Shown: piece after piece, positions 24,618-33,397 of the stretch
Layout: each line of letters starts with the position of its first letter
Numbering within the stretch: position 1 is the first letter of the stretch
Assembly (NCBI GenBank): GCA_963805455.1
Contig: CAWDUJ010000003.1
Location: forward strand, 62,001-126,000
Source of the DNA: VRUE01 sp963805455
GTDB taxonomy: Bacteria > Actinomycetota > Thermoleophilia > Solirubrobacterales > 70-9
Reading direction: 5' to 3'
DNA: 64,000 nucleotides
Notes under the pieces: generated by a model
What the model saw: only the letters and a program-made list of their open reading frames with translations
What the model was told of the DNA's origin: nothing
The model's database searches: none
Made by a program: the position numbers and the translations under genes

Positions 24618-25380
24618 GTGACGATCGCCGAGATAAGCAGCGATCCCGCCGCCGGGGTGGGTGTTTTCGCGGCCCTCGCCGCCGGGGTGGTCTCGTTCCT
24701 CTCCCCCTGCGTGCTACCCCTCGTCCCCGGCTATCTCTCGGCGGTCACCGGCGTCTCGGCCGGCGAGCTCGAGAGCGCCAACTGGCGCCGGGTCCTCGGG
24801 CCGAGCCTTCTCTTCGTCGCCAGCTTCTCGGCGATCTTCATCGCCCTCGGGCTGACCGCGACCGGGCTCGGCTCGACCCTCCAGGACCACGAAGTGCTAC
24901 TGACCAAGATCGCTGCGGCGATGATCATCGCCCTCGGTGTCCTCTTCATCGCCGCCCTGTTCGTCCCGCGCCTGAACCGCGAGTGGCACGTCGACGGCCT
25001 CCTCGAGCGCGCCGGCAAGGGGCGGCCCGGTCGTCGCCGGCGCCGCCTTCGCGATCGCCTGGACGCCCTGCATCGGCCCCACCCTCGGCGCGATCCTGAC
25101 CGCCGCCTCGATCTCGGGGTCGGCCGGTCACGGCGCGCTCCTGCTCGCGGTCTACTCGGCCGGGCTTGCGATCCCGTTCCTTCTGACCGCCCTCGCCTTC
25201 TCTCGGATGACCACCGCCTTCGCCGTCGTCAAACGCCACTACAGCGTGATCGTCGCCGCCGGCGGGGCGATCCTGATCGCGATGGGCGTCCTGATTTGGA
25301 CCGGTGAACTGACCCAGCTGAACGCCGAAGCCCAACGCTGGCTCTCGGAACTGGGCCTCGACTTCTGGAACCAGGTCTGA
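24618..25380 (+). CDS. ccdA: CcdA-type cytochrome c biogenesis membrane protein (one frameshift)
   Basis: A six-helix thiol-electron carrier of the CcdA/DsbD-beta family that moves reducing equivalents from cytosolic thioredoxin across the membrane. The first redox cysteine is in SFLSPCVLPLVPGYLSAVTG. The second is in AFAIAWTPCIGPTLGAIL, which lies after a frameshift: the GGGG run at 25019-25022 seems one base too long, and reading resumes GGPVVAGAAF in the next frame to the TGA at 25380. Both cysteines are therefore present in the restored protein. GTG 24618 is the start. No CcsX/ResA partner is adjacent. Confidence 0.85.
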
Positions 25381-25510
25381 GCAGCCAGGCTCGTCGATCT
25401 CAACGTCGTCGGTCGGCGGTCTGCAGGTCACGCGCGATCGCGCGCTCTCTCTGACCTCCTCCCTGCGTCCTCGACCTGCTCGATCCTCGCTGCTCTCGAC
25501 CCTGTCGTTC

Positions 25511-25789
25511 TCAGTTGTTGGAGGGCATGACGGTCTCGAGCTCCTGGCCGACCGCCTCGACCTCCTCGAGCCCCTCGCCGTCGATATCGCGTGAGCAGAC
25601 GATCCGGAACCGGCCGGTCCCGATCTCCGGGTCGGGCACGATCGGCAGCCCCCTGATCTCCTCCCACCCGAGGCGTTCGACCTCGAACGGGTTCATCCGC
25701 ACCTCAGCCGCCGGGTAGGGGCAGCCGGCGTTGTGCTGGTCGATCGCCTTCGCGATCGCCTCGAGGTTCTTGGCCTCGGCCGACGCCAC
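25511..25789 (-). CDS. Conserved hypothetical protein
   Basis: A 92-residue protein with no signal or membrane segment. It contains MNPFEVERLGWEEIRGLPIV and a single CPYP motif near residue 23. No catalytic motif is recognised; the fold looks like a small alpha/beta protein. The GTG start (25787-25789) lies 6 nt after a TAGACT box, which overlaps the leuS stop, so this gene has its own promoter although it follows leuS by 9 nt. The 130-nt gap downstream to ccdA holds only a GCGCGATCGCGCGC palindrome and nothing codable. Confidence 0.75.
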   Translation of the reverse strand: MASAEAKNLEAIAKAIDQHNAGCPYPAAEVRMNPFEVERLGWEEIRGLPIVPDPEIGTGRFRIVCSRDIDGEGLEEVEAVGQELETVMPSNN

Positions 25790-25795
25790 GGACGC

Positions 25796-25801
25796 AGTCT
25801 A
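25796..25801 (-). promoter_or_regulatory. TAGACT -10 box overlapping the leuS stop
   Basis: TAGACT on the minus strand uses the TAG stop of leuS (25799-25801) as its first half and ends 6 nt before the GTG at 25789, the ideal leaderless spacing. Confidence 0.6.
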
Positions 25802-28000
25802 GGAGCCGCTCGGCGCCGGCGCGCCAAGCTCGGCCTCGGGCCAGGCTCCGAGGAGGTCGGCGCCGTCCACCCCGCCGAGCGCGATCAGTAGCTCCTCGGC
25901 CAGGTGCGGGGCGAGCGGGGCGAGGACCCGGGCCAGCAGGCGGAGCGCCTCGAGCAGGGTCTCGAAGTCCTCCCTGGAGAGCTGCTCGCGCCGCTGGACG
26001 ATCCGCTTCTCGTAGTCCTGGATCCGCTCGAACAGCCGCCCCACGTCGCGGACCGCCTTGTGCATCTGCAGGTCCTCGTAGTCGGCGGTGATCCGGGCGA
26101 CGCCGTTGTCGCACCATTTCCCCAGCCGGTCGCGGATGAAGGCGGTGTCGGCGGCGGCCTCGGGGTCATCGGCGGCCTCGGCGGCGGCGGCGATGCGGCT
26201 GTGGGTGTAGTCCCAGATGCCGTTCAGGAAGCGGTAGGCGTAGCGGATCGCGCCGTCGGTCCAGTTCAGCGCCTTCGCCGGCCCCGCCGCGTAGAGGATC
26301 GCGACGCGGACGGTGTCGGCGCCGTGCTCGGCGACGAGCGCGTCGGGGTCGACGACGTTGCCGAGGTGCTTGCTCATCTTGCGGCCGTCGGCGACGACCA
26401 TCTCGTGGAAGAGGCAGCCGGCGAACGGCTCGCCGTCGGTCATGAACGCGAACGGGCCGAGGTCGCGCAGCGCCTTGGTCACGACCCGCTGATCGAAGAC
26501 GAACCCGCCGCTGTCGTTGCCGGCGACCAGCCGCTCCGAGGGCAGCCAGCGCTGCAGGTCGGGGTGGCTGAACATCTCCTCGTCCCGAGCCTCGGGCGGG
26601 ACCGCCGCCGGGACCCAGAGCCAGAGGGCGTCGAAATGGCAGTCGAGGGTGTCGGTCTCACGCCGGGCCGGGCCGCCGCACGTCGCGCACTCGACGTCGA
26701 CGAAGTCCGGGCGCTCGGCCAGCGGGTTGCCCTCCCCCGTCGGCTCGACGTCGCGCGGCAGCACGACCGGGAGGTCCTCGACCGGTACCCCGACGACGCC
26801 GCATTTCTCGCAGTGCATGACAGGGATCGGGGTGCCCCAGTAGCGCTGGCGGGAGATCGAGAAGTCCGAGGCGCGGTAGCGACTGGCAGGACGCTCCCCC
26901 GGCGCCTCCCCCTCCCCACCGTCGTCGCCGACCCTCGGCACACGCTCGGCAAGGGAGGCGTCGGCCTCATCCAGCGACGGGATCCCGAGCACGGCGGTGA
27001 GGCCGTAGCGGGCATCGACCAGCGGCGAGACGAGTACCGGCAGGTCGGCGCCGGCCGGGCCCTGGATCGAGGCGCCGGTATCGATCACCGGGACCGCAGA
27101 GGCGTCGCGGGCGCTGCGCTCCCAGCCACCCGAGCGGAGCTCGTCGAGCTGGTCGGAGACGCCCTCTCCGCCGGTCCATCGCTCGACGTCGGGGTGGCGC
27201 GGCGAGAGGATCACGAAGGTCGCCGCCGCGGCCGATCCGGCGTGCGGGGTGAATACGGTGAGGCCGCCGTCGTCGGGGTCGCCGAGGTCGAGCTCGACGC
27301 CGTCGGTGCGCCCGAGGATGTAGCGCTGGGTCTTGAGCGAGAGCTCGTCCCAGTTCTCGAGCTTCTCGAGGTTGGCGTCGTTCTCGACGACGAACGGGCT
27401 GATCCGCAGAAACCAGGTCGGCCGCCGGATCAGCCGAACCTTGTTGTGGCAGCGCCAGCAGCGCCCGTCCTCGACCTGGAGAGCTGCGAGCGTCGTCTGG
27501 CAGGTGTCGCACCAGTCGACGGTGGCGTCGTCGCGGTAGATCAGGCCCGCCTCGAACAGGGTCAGGAACAGCCACTGCGACCACCGGTACTGGCCGACGT
27601 CGGAGCTGTAGAAGGCCCGGTCGAGGTCGAAGGAGAAGCCGAGGCGGCGGATCTGCCCGAGCATCCGCTCGCCGCAGGCCTCGACCCAGTCGGCCGGCCG
27701 CACCCCGCGCTCGATCGCCGCCATCTCGGCCGGCAGCCCGAAGGCGTCGAAGCCGAAACCGAACAGGACCGAGTCGCCGCGGGCGCGACGGAACCTGGCA
27801 TAGGCGTCGCCGATCGAGTAGTCGCGGACGTGGCCCATGTGGAGATTGCCCGAGGTGAAAGGGCTCGAGGGCTTGATGTAGACCCCTGCCTCCCCCTCGG
27901 CGGGCGTCGCCGTCCGGAAGGCGTGACGCCTCTCCCAGGCGGCCTGACGGGCGACCTCGAGGGCCGTCGGGGTCATACTTGGGCGCGCTGGTTCGCTCAT
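25799..28000 (-). CDS. leuS: Leucyl-tRNA synthetase (short, atypical editing domain)
   Basis: A 733-residue class I synthetase charging tRNA-Leu. The HIGH-type motif is SGNLHMGHVRDY, the KMSKS loop is GRKMSKHLGNVVDPD (His for the last Ser), and LeuRS zinc-knuckle-like cysteines occur at CDTCQTT/CWRCHNK and CEKCGVVG/CATCGG. Typical LeuRS is over 800 residues. The CP1 editing insert is abbreviated: the threonine-rich TRPDT motif is not found and the usual GTGAVMxVPxHDxRD reads GLTAVLGIPSLDEAD. Post-transfer editing may therefore be lost, or this may be a LeuRS-like paralogue. ATG 28000 fits; longer frames are not supported. Confidence 0.82.
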   Translation of the reverse strand: MSEPARPSMTPTALEVARQAAWERRHAFRTATPAEGEAGVYIKPSSPFTSGNLHMGHVRDYSIGDAYARFRRARGDSVLFGFGFDAFGLPAEMAAIERGVRPADWVEACGERMLGQIRRLGFSFDLDRAFYSSDVGQYRWSQWLFLTLFEAGLIYRDDATVDWCDTCQTTLAALQVEDGRCWRCHNKVRLIRRPTWFLRISPFVVENDANLEKLENWDELSLKTQRYILGRTDGVELDLGDPDDGGLTVFTPHAGSAAAATFVILSPRHPDVERWTGGEGVSDQLDELRSGGWERSARDASAVPVIDTGASIQGPAGADLPVLVSPLVDARYGLTAVLGIPSLDEADASLAERVPRVGDDGGEGEAPGERPASRYRASDFSISRQRYWGTPIPVMHCEKCGVVGVPVEDLPVVLPRDVEPTGEGNPLAERPDFVDVECATCGGPARRETDTLDCHFDALWLWVPAAVPPEARDEEMFSHPDLQRWLPSERLVAGNDSGGFVFDQRVVTKALRDLGPFAFMTDGEPFAGCLFHEMVVADGRKMSKHLGNVVDPDALVAEHGADTVRVAILYAAGPAKALNWTDGAIRYAYRFLNGIWDYTHSRIAAAAEAADDPEAAADTAFIRDRLGKWCDNGVARITADYEDLQMHKAVRDVGRLFERIQDYEKRIVQRREQLSREDFETLLEALRLLARVLAPLAPHLAEELLIALGGVDGADLLGAWPEAELGAPAPSGS

Positions 28001-28133
28001 ACCCTGAGTCTGCCATGCCGGCCACACCAATCCGTCCGGCCGGCCGGCAGGCGTTGTCCGCTTCGTACTTGACCTCACCGCCCGTTTGCGGCGAGACTCG
28101 GGATGAACCCAGCCACCTCCGAGGGGAAGACCG

Positions 28134-28595
28134 ATGACGCTCCACCGCCTCGTCCCGATTGCGATTGTCGCCACCGCCGCCCTGTTTGCGGCCGGCTGTG
28201 GCGGAAACGATTCCGAAACGACGACGATCAAACTGATCGAGCACGCCGAAACCGACACGGTCCGTCACATCGGCCCCGCCAACGAGGAAGACTCCGCGGG
28301 GGACGTCCTGGCCTTCGCCAACCCGGTCTTCGACTCCACCAACAAGGAAGAAGTGGGGACTGACAACGGTGCCTGCATCCGCACCGCTCCCGGGGAAGCA
28401 TGGGAGTGCTTCTGGACCGTCTCGCTCTCCGGCGGGCAGATCACCGTCGACGGGCCCTTCTACGACGGGAAGGACTCGACGCTCGCGATCACCGGCGGAA
28501 CCGAGGAATACTCCGGCGCCGGCGGCCAGATGCAGCTTCACGCGCGCAATCCCGAAGAAACCGAGTACGACTTCACCTACGAAATCGAACAGTAG
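28134..28595 (+). CDS. Secreted lipoprotein, allene-oxide-cyclase-barrel-like
   Basis: 153 residues with a lipoprotein signal ending LFAAGC (Cys about 22). The mature part matches the dirigent/allene-oxide-cyclase beta-barrel pattern: GDVLAFANPVFD near the first strand, WTVSLSGGQITVDGPFYDGK, then LAITGGTEEYSGAGGQMQLH. Bacterial members are secreted and of unknown activity. AGGGGAAG lies about 5 nt before the ATG, so this gene uses a conventional ribosome-binding site. A possible TTGACC (28069-28074) and GAGACT (28093-28098) pair is 18 nt apart. Glu codons are mostly GAA. Confidence 0.8.
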   Translation: MTLHRLVPIAIVATAALFAAGCGGNDSETTTIKLIEHAETDTVRHIGPANEEDSAGDVLAFANPVFDSTNKEEVGTDNGACIRTAPGEAWECFWTVSLSGGQITVDGPFYDGKDSTLAITGGTEEYSGAGGQMQLHARNPEETEYDFTYEIEQ

Positions 28596-28605
28596 GCCTC
28601 CGCGC

Positions 28606-29036
28606 TCAGTCGGCGAACGTCCAGAGCTTGTTACCGATGAAGTTGAACGGCATCGCGACCGCGACCGCGATCGCCTGAGCGGTGATGTCGGGGACCAGGC
28701 GCCGGAGATCAGCGCCTCGAGGACCACGAGGTTGATCAGCAGCGCTGCGATGCTGATCGTGAAGAAGCGAGCGGCCTGGAACCCCGGGTGCCCGTGACCG
28801 GCTTCGAAGGTCCAGTGCCGGTTCCAGAGGAAGTTGTTGGTGATGGCGACGCAGAAGGCGGCGACCGCGGCGGCCGTGTAGTGGACGCCGAGCCCGCGCG
28901 CCAGCAGCGCGAAGACGACGAGATTGATCAGGTAGCCCATTCCGCCGACGAGCCCGAATTTGAGCAGCTGCATCCAGCTCGCCGGGCGCCGCACGGCGGC
29001 CCCGACCCGGTAGGCGAACTCGGCCGACTGTCCCAT
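28606..29036 (-). CDS. GtrA-family membrane protein (one frameshift)
   Basis: A four-helix GtrA-like protein of about 142 residues, a family implicated in flipping or moving lipid-linked sugars for polysaccharide modification. Helices include LLKFGLVGGMGYLINLVVFA and FFTISIAALLINLVV, with NNFLWNRHWTFE between. After EALISGA a base is missing near 28698-28699; restoring one C gives LVPDITAQAIAVAVAMPFNF then IGNKLWTFAD and a stop at 28606-28608, which matches the family's C-terminus. It stands alone, with no glycosyltransferase adjacent. Start ATG 29036. Confidence 0.82.
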
Positions 29037-29082
29037 CGGCTGAGAAGACTACGTATCTCCGAGGCGTTAAGTTCTGCGCCGG

Positions 29083-29708
29083 ATGCGGGGCAGAATCACG
29101 ATCTTCGTGGCCATCGCTGCTGCCGCAGTCGGCTGCGGCGTCGCCGGCGCGCTCGCCGGCGACGATCCGCCCGCCCCGGCACCGGTCCCTACCAGCCGAC
29201 GGTCGAAATCATCTCGCCCCGTAACGGCGCCGTGCAGACCAGCCTGGCGGTGGTCGTCAAGGCCAAGGTGACCAACTTCCGGCTCGCCCCGCGCCATTTC
29301 GGCAAGGACCCCGAACTCGGCATGGGCAACCTGAGGTTCAGCCTCAACCGCGTTCCCGACTGCGTCGACCCGGAAAAACTGAGGATCGCCGAGGAAAGCC
29401 CGATCGGCCGTGGCCGCCTGGTCGGGGCCTCGTTCGACTTCCCGAACTACTCCGGCCCGAACGGGCTGCTCGCGGAGCGGGTCGGCTCAACCGGCCTCTA
29501 CTCCCCCGGGACCCGGCCCGAGATCTATTACCACAACCTCCGACCTGGTCTGTACAGGCTGGTGATCACCCTCGCCCAGAACAACGGCGAGACGACGCCC
29601 TTCCATGACGTCACGAACTTCCAGATCCTGCCGCGGCCGGGCAGTCCCGGGCCCAAACCGTGCAGGAACGGGAAAATCTCCAGCGCCAAGGCCGAAGGCC
29701 TCGAGTAG
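29083..29708 (+). CDS. Secreted protein of unknown function (one frameshift)
   Basis: It starts MRGRITIFVAIAAAAVGCGV, a signal peptide with a possible lipobox-like Cys, then a Pro-rich linker. At the CCC run 29187-29189 a base seems missing; reading resumes YQPTVEIISPRNGAVQTSLA in the next frame to the TAG at 29708. The mature domain (about 170 residues) has an Ig-like start (SPRNGA) and segments such as YHNLRPGLYRLVITLAQNNG, resembling beta-sandwich domains of DUF4399-like secreted proteins. No catalytic residues are evident. TAAGTT 9 nt before the ATG is a candidate -10. Confidence 0.65.
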
Positions 29709-29739
29709 CGCTCCCGGTTTCGACCTTTACTTCACTTTG

Positions 29740-29745
29740 TATAGT
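29740..29745 (+). promoter_or_regulatory. TATAGT -10 box before the ABC exporter
   Basis: TATAGT ends 6 nt before the GTG at 29752. This is the closest match to a consensus -10 in the window and fixes the ABC gene start. The DNA around it is locally AT-richer than its surroundings. Confidence 0.65.
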
Positions 29746-29751
29746 GGATCG

Positions 29752-31539
29752 GTGCAGACTTATCGTCGTTTGATGGGCTTTTTGCGCCCGTATCGCCGCG
29801 AACTCTGGGGTTCGCTGGCTTTTGCGTGGGCGGCGATGGGGATGACGGTCCTGATCCCGTACCTGATCGGGAGTGCGATCAATGCGATCGAGGACGGCAA
29901 CAAGCCCGACCTCCTCCCGCTCGCGATCGTTATCACCGTCGCCGGCATCCTCCGGATCGGCCTGACACTGGTCCGGAGGGTCGTCGCCGGGCGGGTCTCG
30001 CTCGCGGTCGAGTTCGACCTCCGACAGCTCTTCTACGCCCATCTGCAGCGGCTCGAGCTCGGCTTCTTCGACTCCCAGCAGACCGGGCAGCTGATGTCGC
30101 GGGCGACGGTCGACCTCCAGGCGATCCGCTTCTTCCTCGGCTACGGGCTGATCTTCATCACCCAGAACATCCTCACGATCATCCTCGCCAGCGCGGTGAT
30201 GTTCTACATCGACCCCTGGCTGGCGCTGATCGCGCTCGCCCCGGCCCCGCTGGTCGTCTACACCGCCTCCCGCTACAACCGGGTCTCGCGCCCGGCGGTG
30301 CAGGAGGTCCAGCAGCGGATCGCAGAACTGACCGCCGAGGCCGAGGAGAACGTCTCCGGGATCCGGATCGTGAAGGCCTTCGCCCGCGAGGAGCACCAGC
30401 TGAACCGGTTCCGGCGCGCCGTCTCCCGGGTCTTCGACCAGAGCATCTACTCGACCCGGCTGCAGGCCTTCTTCTCGCCGCTCCTCGGCCTCCTCCCCCA
30501 GCTCGGGATCGCGCTGGTGCTGCTGATCGGCGGCCGTCAGGTGATCTCGGGCAGCCTCAGCCTCGGCGACTTCACCGCCTTCTACACCTACCTGGCGATG
30601 CTCGCCGGGCCGATGCGGATGCTGGGGATGGCGATGGGAATGGCACAGCGGGCGATCGCCTCCGGCAACCGCCTGTTCGAAATCCTCGACCGCGAACCGC
30701 GGATCGAAAGCCCACCCGGCGCGCCGCCGCTCCCGGCCGGCGACGGCGGCGTCGAGCTGCACGACGTGAGCCTGCGCTACGGGTCCGAGACGCCTCAAGA
30801 CGGCCAGCCCGCCGCCCTCTCCGAGATCGAGCTCGAGGTTCCCGCCGGCCGCACGATTGCGCTGGTCGGGCCGTCGGGCTCGGGAAAGTCGAGCCTGGTC
30901 GCGCTGATCGCCCGCCTCTACGATCCCAGCGAGGGCGCGGTCCTGGTCGACGGCGTCGACGTCCGCGGAATCGAGCTCGGCTCGCTGCGCTCCGAGGTCG
31001 CGTTCGTCGGCGACGAGAGCTTCCTGTTCTCGGCGAGCCTCGCCGAGAACATCGCCTACGCCCGCCCTGAGGCCGGCCCCGAGGAGATCGAGGCCGCCGC
31101 GCGGCGTGCCCAGGCCGACGACTTCATCCGCGACCTGCCCGAGGGCTACGAGACGATCGTCGGCGAGCGGGGCATGACCCTCTCCGGTGGCCAGCGCCAG
31201 CGGGTCGCAATTGCCCGCGCCCTGCTCGCCGACCCGCGAATCCTGATCCTCGACGACGCCACCTCATCGGTCGACGCAACGACCGAGGCGGCGCTGCGGG
31301 AGGGGCTGGCAGAGGTGATGGCCGGGCGCACGACCTTCGTCATCGCCCACCGCCTCTCGACCGTCTCGCTGGCCGACGAGGTGATCGTGATGGACGAGGG
31401 CCGGATCGTCGATCGCGGGACCCACGAGGAACTGCTCGAGGGATGCGGCTTCTATCGTGAGATCGCCGAGCACGGGCTCGCCGACTCGGTCTTCCTCCAG
31501 CGCGACCTCGAGCAGCGCGAGGAGCTGGCGAAGCTATGA
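29752..31539 (+). CDS. ABC exporter half-transporter, degenerate-site subunit
   Basis: 595 residues: a six-helix type I exporter membrane domain, then a nucleotide-binding domain. Walker A is GPSGSGKSS, the signature LSGGQRQ, and Walker B LILDDATSSVD with Asp where the catalytic Glu should be. The partner (31606) has normal DEATS but a changed signature, so the two form a heterodimer with one active and one degenerate ATP site, as in TM287/288 or BmrCD-type multidrug exporters. The GTG at 29752 is chosen from the TATAGT box. The stop overlaps mini-ORF E. The substrate is unknown. Confidence 0.92.
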   Translation: MQTYRRLMGFLRPYRRELWGSLAFAWAAMGMTVLIPYLIGSAINAIEDGNKPDLLPLAIVITVAGILRIGLTLVRRVVAGRVSLAVEFDLRQLFYAHLQRLELGFFDSQQTGQLMSRATVDLQAIRFFLGYGLIFITQNILTIILASAVMFYIDPWLALIALAPAPLVVYTASRYNRVSRPAVQEVQQRIAELTAEAEENVSGIRIVKAFAREEHQLNRFRRAVSRVFDQSIYSTRLQAFFSPLLGLLPQLGIALVLLIGGRQVISGSLSLGDFTAFYTYLAMLAGPMRMLGMAMGMAQRAIASGNRLFEILDREPRIESPPGAPPLPAGDGGVELHDVSLRYGSETPQDGQPAALSEIELEVPAGRTIALVGPSGSGKSSLVALIARLYDPSEGAVLVDGVDVRGIELGSLRSEVAFVGDESFLFSASLAENIAYARPEAGPEEIEAAARRAQADDFIRDLPEGYETIVGERGMTLSGGQRQRVAIARALLADPRILILDDATSSVDATTEAALREGLAEVMAGRTTFVIAHRLSTVSLADEVIVMDEGRIVDRGTHEELLEGCGFYREIAEHGLADSVFLQRDLEQREELAKL

Positions 31540-31609
31540 GCGCGGAGCGTGCCAAATGAGCCATATCTGGTTCATCGCGCCGCGAGCGAAGCGCGAGGGA
31601 TTGCTTTGA
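31536..31609 (+). CDS. Split coupled mini-ORF, family 1 copy E
   Basis: The ATG at 31536 overlaps the first ABC stop as ATGA, but the frame closes after 7 codons (MSAERAK, TGA 31557-31559). A second ATG at 31556 overlaps that stop as ATGA and opens 17 codons (MSHIWFIAPRAKREGLL). These end with a TGA (31607-31609) overlapping the TTG start of the second ABC gene. The total is 74 nt, two more than the 72-nt copies. Although the frame is broken, coupling is restored by the internal ATGA. Confidence 0.5.
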
Positions 31610-33381
31610 GCAGGTTCTGGCGGACGATCCGGGGCGAGGACCAGCGCGGCCGCAAGCTGCGCTGGATGATGGGCCTGCTGCGCCCCTACCGCGGCCGGGT
31701 GGCGCTGACCGGGGTCGCGATCGTCGCCTCGACCGCCGCCGGGCTCGCGCCCCCCTATCTCGCCGGACAGGCGATCGACGCCGCGATCGTCACCGGCGAC
31801 ACCGGCACCCTGACCCTGATCGTCATCGCCTTCCTCGGCGTCGCCGCCGTCTACGCGGTCGCGACCTACGCCCAGACCTACCTCGTCGGCTGGGTCGGGA
31901 CCCGCGCCCTGCAGGATCTCCGAGAGCGGGTCTTCGCCCACCTGCAGTCGATGTCGATCGGGTTCTTCACCAGGCGCAGCCCGGGCGTCCTGATCAGCCG
32001 CATGACGAATGACATCGAGGCGCTGAACCAGCTCGTCACCACCGGCGTCGTGACCCTGATCTCGAGCGTGATGACCCTGGTCGGCGTCGTCGTCATTCTG
32101 CTCCTGCTCGACCTCCGACTGGCCCTGGTCACGTTCCTGACCTTCCCGCTCCTGCTCGTCGCCAGCCTGATCTTCCGCATCGCGTCGCACGGCGCCTACC
32201 GGATCACCAGGGAGCGGATCGCCGCCGTCACCGCCTACCTGCAGGAGACGCTGAGCGGGGTCCGGGTTGTCCGCAGCTTCGGCCAGGAGCCGCGGCACGC
32301 GGCCGAGATGGACGCCCTCAACGAGGCCAACCGCGACGCGAACATGCGGACCGTCTACCTCAACGCCACCTACTTCCCGGCGGTTGAGCTCCTCTCCGCG
32401 GTCGCCACCGCCGCGATCATCCTCTACGGCGGCACGCAGGCGATCGACAACGCAATCCAGATCGGCGTCATCGTCGCCTTCATCGGTTATCTGCAGGTCT
32501 TCTTCGAACCGATCCAGCAGCTCTCCCAGCTCTACACCACCTACCAGCAGGGGATGGCTGCCCTCGACAAGGTCTTCGAGCTGCTCGACACCAAGCCCGA
32601 CATGGTCGACGCCCCCGACGCGATCGACCCCGGCCCGCTGCGCGGCGAGATCGAGATGGACGACGTCTGGTTCTCCTACAGCGACGACGGCGAGTGGGCG
32701 GCGGAAGGGATCGACCTCCATGTGCCGCCGGGGCAGACGCTGGCGCTGGTCGGCGCGACCGGCGCCGGCAAGTCGACCCTGGCGAAGCTCGTCGCCCGCT
32801 TCTACGATCCCCAGCGCGGCCGCGTCCTCGTCGATGGGCATGACCTCCGCACCCTGCGCCAGCAGGCACTCAGGCGCCAGCTCGGGATCGTCCCCCAGGA
32901 GGGCTACCTGTTCTCGGGCAGCGTCCGCGACAACATCGCCTTCGGCCGCCCCGACGCGAGCATCGAGGAGATTGAGCAGGCCGCGGCCGGGGTCGGCGCG
33001 ACCGGATTTATCGCGGCGCTGCCGGACGGGATCGATACCGAGGTCGGCGAGCGCGGTGTTCATCTCTCGGCCGGGCAGCGCCAGCTCGTGGCCTTCGCGC
33101 GGGCGCTGCTCGCCGAGCCGCGGATCCTGATCCTCGACGAGGCGACCTCGAACGTCGACGTCCGCACCGAGAAGACGATCGAGCGCGGGCTCGAGCGCCT
33201 CCTCGCCGGCCGCACCGCGATCGTGATCGCCCACCGGCTCTCGACCATCCGCCGCGCCGGCAAGATCGTCGTCCTTGAAGGCGGCAGGATCGCCGAGGCC
33301 GGCACCCACGACGAGCTGATCGCGGCGAATGGCGCCTACGCCCGCCTCTACGGGGCCTGGGAACAGTCCTCAGCGGCCTAG
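31606..33381 (+). CDS. ABC exporter half-transporter, catalytic-site subunit
   Basis: 591 residues. The membrane domain (RWMMGLLRPYRGRVALTGVA onward) is followed by an ATPase with Walker A GATGAGKST, signature LSAGQRQ (Gly to Ala) and Walker B LILDEATSNVD with the catalytic Glu. The altered signature would sit opposite the Asp-containing Walker B of the upstream partner, completing the degenerate site. The likely start is TTG 31606, overlapping mini-ORF E; an in-frame ATG at 31549 would add 19 residues encoded by the repeat. It ends just before an inverted-repeat element at 33398. Confidence 0.92.
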   Translation: MSRFWRTIRGEDQRGRKLRWMMGLLRPYRGRVALTGVAIVASTAAGLAPPYLAGQAIDAAIVTGDTGTLTLIVIAFLGVAAVYAVATYAQTYLVGWVGTRALQDLRERVFAHLQSMSIGFFTRRSPGVLISRMTNDIEALNQLVTTGVVTLISSVMTLVGVVVILLLLDLRLALVTFLTFPLLLVASLIFRIASHGAYRITRERIAAVTAYLQETLSGVRVVRSFGQEPRHAAEMDALNEANRDANMRTVYLNATYFPAVELLSAVATAAIILYGGTQAIDNAIQIGVIVAFIGYLQVFFEPIQQLSQLYTTYQQGMAALDKVFELLDTKPDMVDAPDAIDPGPLRGEIEMDDVWFSYSDDGEWAAEGIDLHVPPGQTLALVGATGAGKSTLAKLVARFYDPQRGRVLVDGHDLRTLRQQALRRQLGIVPQEGYLFSGSVRDNIAFGRPDASIEEIEQAAAGVGATGFIAALPDGIDTEVGERGVHLSAGQRQLVAFARALLAEPRILILDEATSNVDVRTEKTIERGLERLLAGRTAIVIAHRLSTIRRAGKIVVLEGGRIAEAGTHDELIAANGAYARLYGAWEQSSAA

Positions 33382-33397
33382 CCGCCCCAATCACGCA

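Noticed and set aside
17277..25380. Kdp, FUSC and CcdA genes as true pseudogenes
   Set aside because: Each lesion is one base, mostly at a short C or G run, and all conserved motifs persist on both sides, so sequence error is more likely than decay.
25441..25461. GCGCGATCGCGCGC palindrome after ccdA as an operator
   Set aside because: Such GC palindromes are expected by chance in this base composition, and it is not near a start codon.
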